NCBI GenBank assembly: GCA_030609965.1
Contig: JAUWSQ010000018.1
Location: forward strand, 1-44,516
Direction of reading: 5' to 3'
Source of the DNA: Candidatus Fermentibacterota bacterium
GTDB taxonomy: Bacteria; Fermentibacterota; Fermentibacteria; Fermentibacterales; JCC-6
DNA: 44,516 nucleotides
The notes under the pieces: model-generated
Told to the model about the DNA's origin: nothing
Seen by the model: the letters and a program-made list of their open reading frames with translations, nothing else
Database searches by the model: none
Made by a program: the position numbers and the translations under genes
In this document: in pieces, positions 41,577 to 44,516 of the stretch
Position numbering within the stretch: the first letter of the stretch is position 1
How the letters are laid out: every line of letters starts with the position of its first letter

Positions 41577-42956
41577 ATGTCCAATCATTCGCGAAAATTG
41601 AAATTCAAGGCAGAGACAAAAAAAGTTCTTGATATTGTAATCAACAGCCTATATTCACATCCCGATATTTTCCTTCGAGAGCTTATATCTAATTCATCCG
41701 ATGCGCTTGACAGGCTCCGTTTCAAGATGCTTACGACCCCGGAGCTGGATATCGACAGGGAACTGAGGATCGATATTCTGCCGGATGAGGAAAAAGGCCT
41801 TCTTACAATCCGTGATAATGGAATCGGTATGACCGAGGATGAGATGGCCGCAGAACTCGGAACAATTGCCAGATCGGGAACCAAGGGTTTCCTGGATGGA
41901 TTGACCACTCCTGATGGGGAGAAAACACCAGAGTTCATAGGGCAGTTCGGCGTGGGTTTCTACTCCACTTTCATGGTTGCTGATAAGGTCGAGGTAATTT
42001 CCAGAAAGGTTGGAAGCGGGGAACCAGGTCACCGATGGACTTCTACAGGTCATGATACATTTTCCCTCAGTGAAGAGGAAGATATTCCGGAGGGAACCAG
42101 TGTTATCCTCCATCTTAAGAAGGACATGGACGAGTACCTGAAAAGTTACAGGCTCAGGGAACTCGTGCGGAAGTACTCCGATTTCATCTCGTATCCGGTC
42201 TATATAAAATCGGATGATAACAGTGACTGGGAAAAGGAACCCGTGAATTCCCAGAAACCTATCTGGACCCGCCCCGAGGATGACGTTTCCGATGAGGAGT
42301 ACAACGAGTTTTACAGACACCTGAGTTTCGACACCCAGGAACCTCTCTCAAGGCTCGTATTCCACGCGGAGGGCACAACTGAATTCTACTCACTGCTATT
42401 CATCCCTTCATCGCGGACAATGGACATGCTCATGCCTGACTACAAAGCTGGTGTGAAGCTCTTTATAAAGAAAGTCATGATAGAGGAGGAGGCGGATGAA
42501 CTTCTTCCAAAGTATCTCCGTTTCATCAAGGGTGTGGTTGAATCAAGCGATCTTCCACTGAATATCTCCAGGGAAACCCTTCAGAATAACAGGACCGTCA
42601 GAGTGATAATGAAAGCCCTTACCGGAAAAGTTCTTGGGTGGTTCGGGGATATGCTTGAAAACGAAACCGATAAGTACCGTCAGTTCTTCACGAATTTCGG
42701 GGATATGCTCAAAGAGGGTATCTACGCCGATATGCAGCACAGGGAAGAGCTTGCTGACCTCCTGCTGGTATGGACTTCCCGCAGCGGAGACGAGCAGAAG
42801 AGCCTCAGGAAACTGGTGGAGGAGCTTCCTGAAGAAACGGATCGCCTCTATTACATTACAGGAACCGACAGGAAGGAACTTGCGTCATCACCCTATCTTG
42901 AATCCGTTGGCAAATCCGATGTAGAAGTACTTCTCTTCGATAGCCCGGTTGATTAG
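41577..42956 (+). CDS. htpG: Hsp90 chaperone HtpG, N-terminal and middle part (ends at in-frame UAG)
   Basis: ATP-dependent chaperone. The GHKL ATPase domain is intact: ELISNSSDALDRLRFKM (catalytic Glu, Asn), IRDNGIGMTEDEM and GQFGVGFYSTFMVADKV. It is followed by the middle domain with DLPLNISRETLQNN. The frame stops with TAG at 42954-42956 just after VEVLLFDSPVD, where homologues read 'DPIDEW'. After the stop, the same frame continues FMHQSLGEYRGKK, the normal next HtpG sequence. GAG (Glu) to TAG is a one-base change. The two halves plus the stop codon add to about 620 codons, the usual HtpG length (624 in E. coli). GAAGGTGG precedes the ATG. Confidence 0.88.
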   Translation: MSNHSRKLKFKAETKKVLDIVINSLYSHPDIFLRELISNSSDALDRLRFKMLTTPELDIDRELRIDILPDEEKGLLTIRDNGIGMTEDEMAAELGTIARSGTKGFLDGLTTPDGEKTPEFIGQFGVGFYSTFMVADKVEVISRKVGSGEPGHRWTSTGHDTFSLSEEEDIPEGTSVILHLKKDMDEYLKSYRLRELVRKYSDFISYPVYIKSDDNSDWEKEPVNSQKPIWTRPEDDVSDEEYNEFYRHLSFDTQEPLSRLVFHAEGTTEFYSLLFIPSSRTMDMLMPDYKAGVKLFIKKVMIEEEADELLPKYLRFIKGVVESSDLPLNISRETLQNNRTVRVIMKALTGKVLGWFGDMLENETDKYRQFFTNFGDMLKEGIYADMQHREELADLLLVWTSRSGDEQKSLRKLVEELPEETDRLYYITGTDRKELASSPYLESVGKSDVEVLLFDSPVD

Positions 42957-42959
42957 TTC

Positions 42960-43439
42960 ATGCATCAGTCTCTGGGTGAATACAGGGGGAAGAAACTCGT
43001 ATCACTTCTGAAGGAAGTGAATGAAGAAGATCTCAGCGATGCTGAAAAAGCTGAGAAGAAGAACGCTGAAGAGACTTACTCCGGTCTGCTTGAATACATA
43101 AAGGATCAATTGGGCGACAGGGTAGAAGCAGTCAGGTTTTCACCGAGACTTAAGGAGAGCCCATGCATTCTGGTCAGCGACAGGAACGATCCCGGTGATA
43201 TGCTGAGGCAGATGATGAGATCCATGAATCAGGAACTGCCGGATGCGAAGAAAATACTGGAGCTGAATCCTGTGCATCCAATCATTACCACCCTCCAGGA
43301 TCTTTACGAGAAGGACAGGTCAGGAGACAGGCTGAAGGATTACGTACAGATACTCTTTGACCTGGGTACAGTGATGGCTGGAGCAAGACCAGAGAATCCA
43401 GCTGAATTCGGCAGACGGATTACCGATCTCCTCAAATAA
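42960..43439 (+). CDS. htpG: Hsp90 chaperone HtpG, C-terminal part (separate frame after UAG)
   Basis: The C-terminal remainder of HtpG in the same reading frame as the preceding piece, beginning with an ATG three bases past the UAG. It contains the end of the middle domain and the dimerisation domain: VEAVRFSPRLKESPCILVSD, then MNQELPDAKKILELNPVHPI and LKDYVQILFDLGTVMAGA, with no further stops or frameshifts. No Shine-Dalgarno precedes the ATG, so its production would need reinitiation after the UAG, or readthrough giving full-length HtpG. If neither occurs, htpG is inactivated. Confidence 0.8.
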   Translation: MHQSLGEYRGKKLVSLLKEVNEEDLSDAEKAEKKNAEETYSGLLEYIKDQLGDRVEAVRFSPRLKESPCILVSDRNDPGDMLRQMMRSMNQELPDAKKILELNPVHPIITTLQDLYEKDRSGDRLKDYVQILFDLGTVMAGARPENPAEFGRRITDLLK

Positions 43440-43441
43440 TA

Positions 43442-43480
43442 GGGACGGAGGTAATTAAGAAATCTAATTACCTCCGTCCC
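43442..43480. repeat. Perfect 16-bp inverted repeat after htpG (REP-like hairpin), copy 2
   Basis: GGGACGGAGGTAATTA (43442-43457) and its exact complement TAATTACCTCCGTCCC (43465-43480) flank a 7-base loop, starting 3 bases after the htpG stop. Only TT follows, so it is a poor intrinsic terminator, though it may protect the 3' end. The arm matches that of the hairpin at 27567-27604. Confidence 0.7.
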
Positions 43481-43579
43481 TTCCGTCACTATACTGACTC
43501 CAGGGTCGACGCTTTAAGCGGGATACCGGTATGTTACAATCTGGAGTCTGAACGTTTAACCAACTCAGGACGGTGAAGC

Positions 43580-43597
43580 ATGACCATTTCTTTCTGA
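43580..43597 (+). CDS. Five-codon leader peptide MTISF upstream of the ABC-F gene
   Basis: ATG ACC ATT TCT TTC TGA, with AGGACGGTG ending 5 bases before the ATG. Its last codons and stop lie in the 5' arm of a hairpin whose 3' arm covers the Shine-Dalgarno of the next gene. Short leader ORFs of this kind control several antibiotic-resistance ABC-F and methyltransferase genes. A weak promoter (CTTTAA, 17 bases, TACAAT at 43535-43540) precedes it, framed by GACTCCAG (43496-43503) and CTGGAGTC (43541-43548). Confidence 0.45.
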   Translation: MTISF

Positions 43598-43630
43598 AAC
43601 AGCAGTTAAAAGCAGTTTTTTCAGAAAGGA
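43588..43630 (+). promoter_or_regulatory. Shine-Dalgarno-sequestering hairpin (candidate attenuator) of the ABC-F gene
   Basis: CTTTCTGAAA (43590-43599) pairs perfectly with TTTCAGAAAG (43619-43628), extendable to 12 pairs with one U-G, around a 19-base loop. The 3' arm contains AGAAAGGA, the ribosome site of the ABC-F start at 43636; the 5' arm contains the stop of the leader ORF. A ribosome on the leader would open the stem and free the site. Confidence 0.55.
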
Positions 43631-43635
43631 TTTTC

Positions 43636-44516
43636 ATGTATCAAACATATTTGCGTATCAGCAATATCTCATACACATACCCGGGTTCAAATCAGCAGGC
43701 GGTCAGCGCTGTTTCCATGAATCTCGACTCAGGCTGGACTGCCTTCGCGGGAGCCAATGGCTGCGGCAAAACAACCCTGCTGAAACTGGCGACAGGGCTT
43801 TTGTCACCCGACACAGGCTCGATAGTTTCTTCGGGAACCACTGTCTACTGCCCGCAGAGAACGGATCATCCTTCTGAATTTATGGACGAATTCCTCTTTG
43901 ACTGGTCCTCTGAATCCATCAGACTGAGGGATCTTCTTAAAATCGGAGATGACTGGGGAAACAGGTGGGATACACTTTCCTACGGTGAGCGAAGACGTCT
44001 GCAGATTGCCGCTGCAATATGGACCAGACCCTCCGTTCTTGCCCTGGATGAACCCTTCAATCATCTTGATACGGAAGGCAGATCCCTTCTGATTGAATCT
44101 ATGAAGGAATACCATGGCTGTGGTCTGCTGGTAAGTCATGACAGATATGCCATGGACCTGCTTTGCACTTCCTGCGCCCTGTTCTTCCCGGAGGGAATAC
44201 AGTTGTACCGGACAGGCTACACATCGGCGATGAAAGTCGAACGTGATAAACAGGAAAACCTCGTGGGAAAGAGGAAAAGAGCGGGAGTGAAGTACTTGCA
44301 GTTGAAACGGGATGCCAGGAGAAAGATGCTGAAAGCCAGGACGATACAGGCTCACGCATCCGGAAATAACATCTCCTTCAAAGATATCTGCAAGTACAAC
44401 TACGATGGTCCCTCGAGGATAGACAGCGTTGTGCAGAAAGCCGGGCAGAGAAGCAGGGAGGCGGCAGCGAGGGCAGATAGAGCGAAGGACCATATGGAAT
44501 CCATCAAATACAGGAA
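43636..44516 (+). CDS. ABC-F family ATPase (3' end outside the window)
   Basis: At least 293 residues, no membrane segment. First ABC domain: ISYTYPGSNQQAVSAVSMNL, Walker A AGANGCGKTTLL (about 38-49), signature LSYGERRRLQIAAA in place of LSGGE, Walker B VLALDEPFNHLD, H-loop LLVSHDRY. Then comes a charged helical segment (VERDKQENLVGKRKRAGVKY ... RRKMLKARTIQ) that fits the ABC-F interdomain linker; the second ATPase is presumably beyond 44516. ABC-F proteins act on the ribosome, for instance rescuing translation or protecting from antibiotics. AGAAAGGA lies 5 bases before the ATG. The leader ORF and hairpin upstream suggest induction by translation inhibitors. Confidence 0.75.
   Translation, partial: MYQTYLRISNISYTYPGSNQQAVSAVSMNLDSGWTAFAGANGCGKTTLLKLATGLLSPDTGSIVSSGTTVYCPQRTDHPSEFMDEFLFDWSSESIRLRDLLKIGDDWGNRWDTLSYGERRRLQIAAAIWTRPSVLALDEPFNHLDTEGRSLLIESMKEYHGCGLLVSHDRYAMDLLCTSCALFFPEGIQLYRTGYTSAMKVERDKQENLVGKRKRAGVKYLQLKRDARRKMLKARTIQAHASGNNISFKDICKYNYDGPSRIDSVVQKAGQRSREAAARADRAKDHMESIKYR

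Noticed and set aside
41694..42320. 208-codon minus-strand frame
   Set aside because: Antisense to htpG; no supporting start signal or homology.
41577..43439. Genome-wide UAG recoding or pyrrolysine insertion to explain the htpG stop
   Set aside because: UAG ends many other intact genes here (for example at 3866, 5262, 20238 and 41542), and no pyl genes are in the window. A local event or sequence error is more likely.
43442..43480. Intrinsic terminator of htpG
   Set aside because: The stem is long and perfect, but only two T follow, so a rho-independent terminator is not supported; it is better described as a REP-like hairpin.
43804..44493. Long open frame (229 codons) on the minus strand at the right edge
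   Set aside because: It is antisense to the clear ABC-F coding sequence, with no family motifs and no ribosome site.

Overview
The window looks like a chromosome piece from an uncultivated, probably anaerobic, Gram-negative bacterium of the FCB group (Fermentibacteria- or Cloacimonetes-like; inference only, no rRNA or marker phylogeny is present). The evidence is two secreted proteins with FlgD/Por-type C-terminal sorting domains, one of them a gingipain-like C25 peptidase, together with outer-membrane machinery (TolC, a complete Mla-type lipid transport operon, TonB), several beta-propeller lipoprotein or secreted proteins, and a GlmL-type activator next to a histidine ammonia-lyase. UAA, UAG and UGA are all used as ordinary stops. 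No intact rRNA, tRNA or CRISPR array was found. || Layout. 1-3.9 kb: a truncated zinc alcohol dehydrogenase, then an asparagine-synthetase homologue translationally coupled to a GCS2-type glutamate-cysteine ligase homologue. 3.9-7.05 kb: a PH-like membrane protein, an SH3-like exported protein, an AAA ATPase with an operator-like repeat cluster, and a conserved unknown. 7.2-13.3 kb: a TetR-controlled tripartite RND efflux operon (TetR, TolC, adaptor, pump) with a palindrome inside its promoter. 13.3-18.5 kb: a degraded zone with TPR-like gene pieces, fragments of an IS91-type transposase, a group II intron reverse-transcriptase tail fused in frame to one of these fragments, two copies of an intron 3' end, and two displaced pieces of the RND pump gene that flank a secreted-protein cassette. 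18.6-27.5 kb: an RHH/coiled-coil protein, a propeller lipoprotein, a long GlmL-like ASKHA ATPase divergent from hutH, and the C25-like peptidase. 27.5-29.6 kb: an AT-rich small secreted protein, a bare tRNA 3' end (attachment-site-like scar) and a DUF4143 ATPase. 29.6-32.5 kb: HAD hydrolase, then a PTS EIIA-like protein and a cation/proton antiporter. 33-35.8 kb: a NitT/TauT-type ABC importer. 35.8-37.2 kb: TonB-like protein and a small membrane protein. 37.2-41.5 kb: Mla/MCE lipid transporter (STAS-MlaE, ATPase, MCE protein, PqiC-like lipoprotein) with an alkaline-phosphatase-superfamily protein at its end. 41.6-44.5 kb: htpG interrupted by an in-frame amber codon, a long perfect hairpin, and an ABC-F gene preceded by a five-codon leader ORF and a hairpin that covers its Shine-Dalgarno. 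|| The points most worth checking are the ABC-F leader (a candidate ribosome-mediated attenuator), the amber-split htpG, the displaced RND fragments around a gene cassette, the tRNA 3'-end scar, and the asnB-GCS2 pair as a possible small peptide or thiol pathway.
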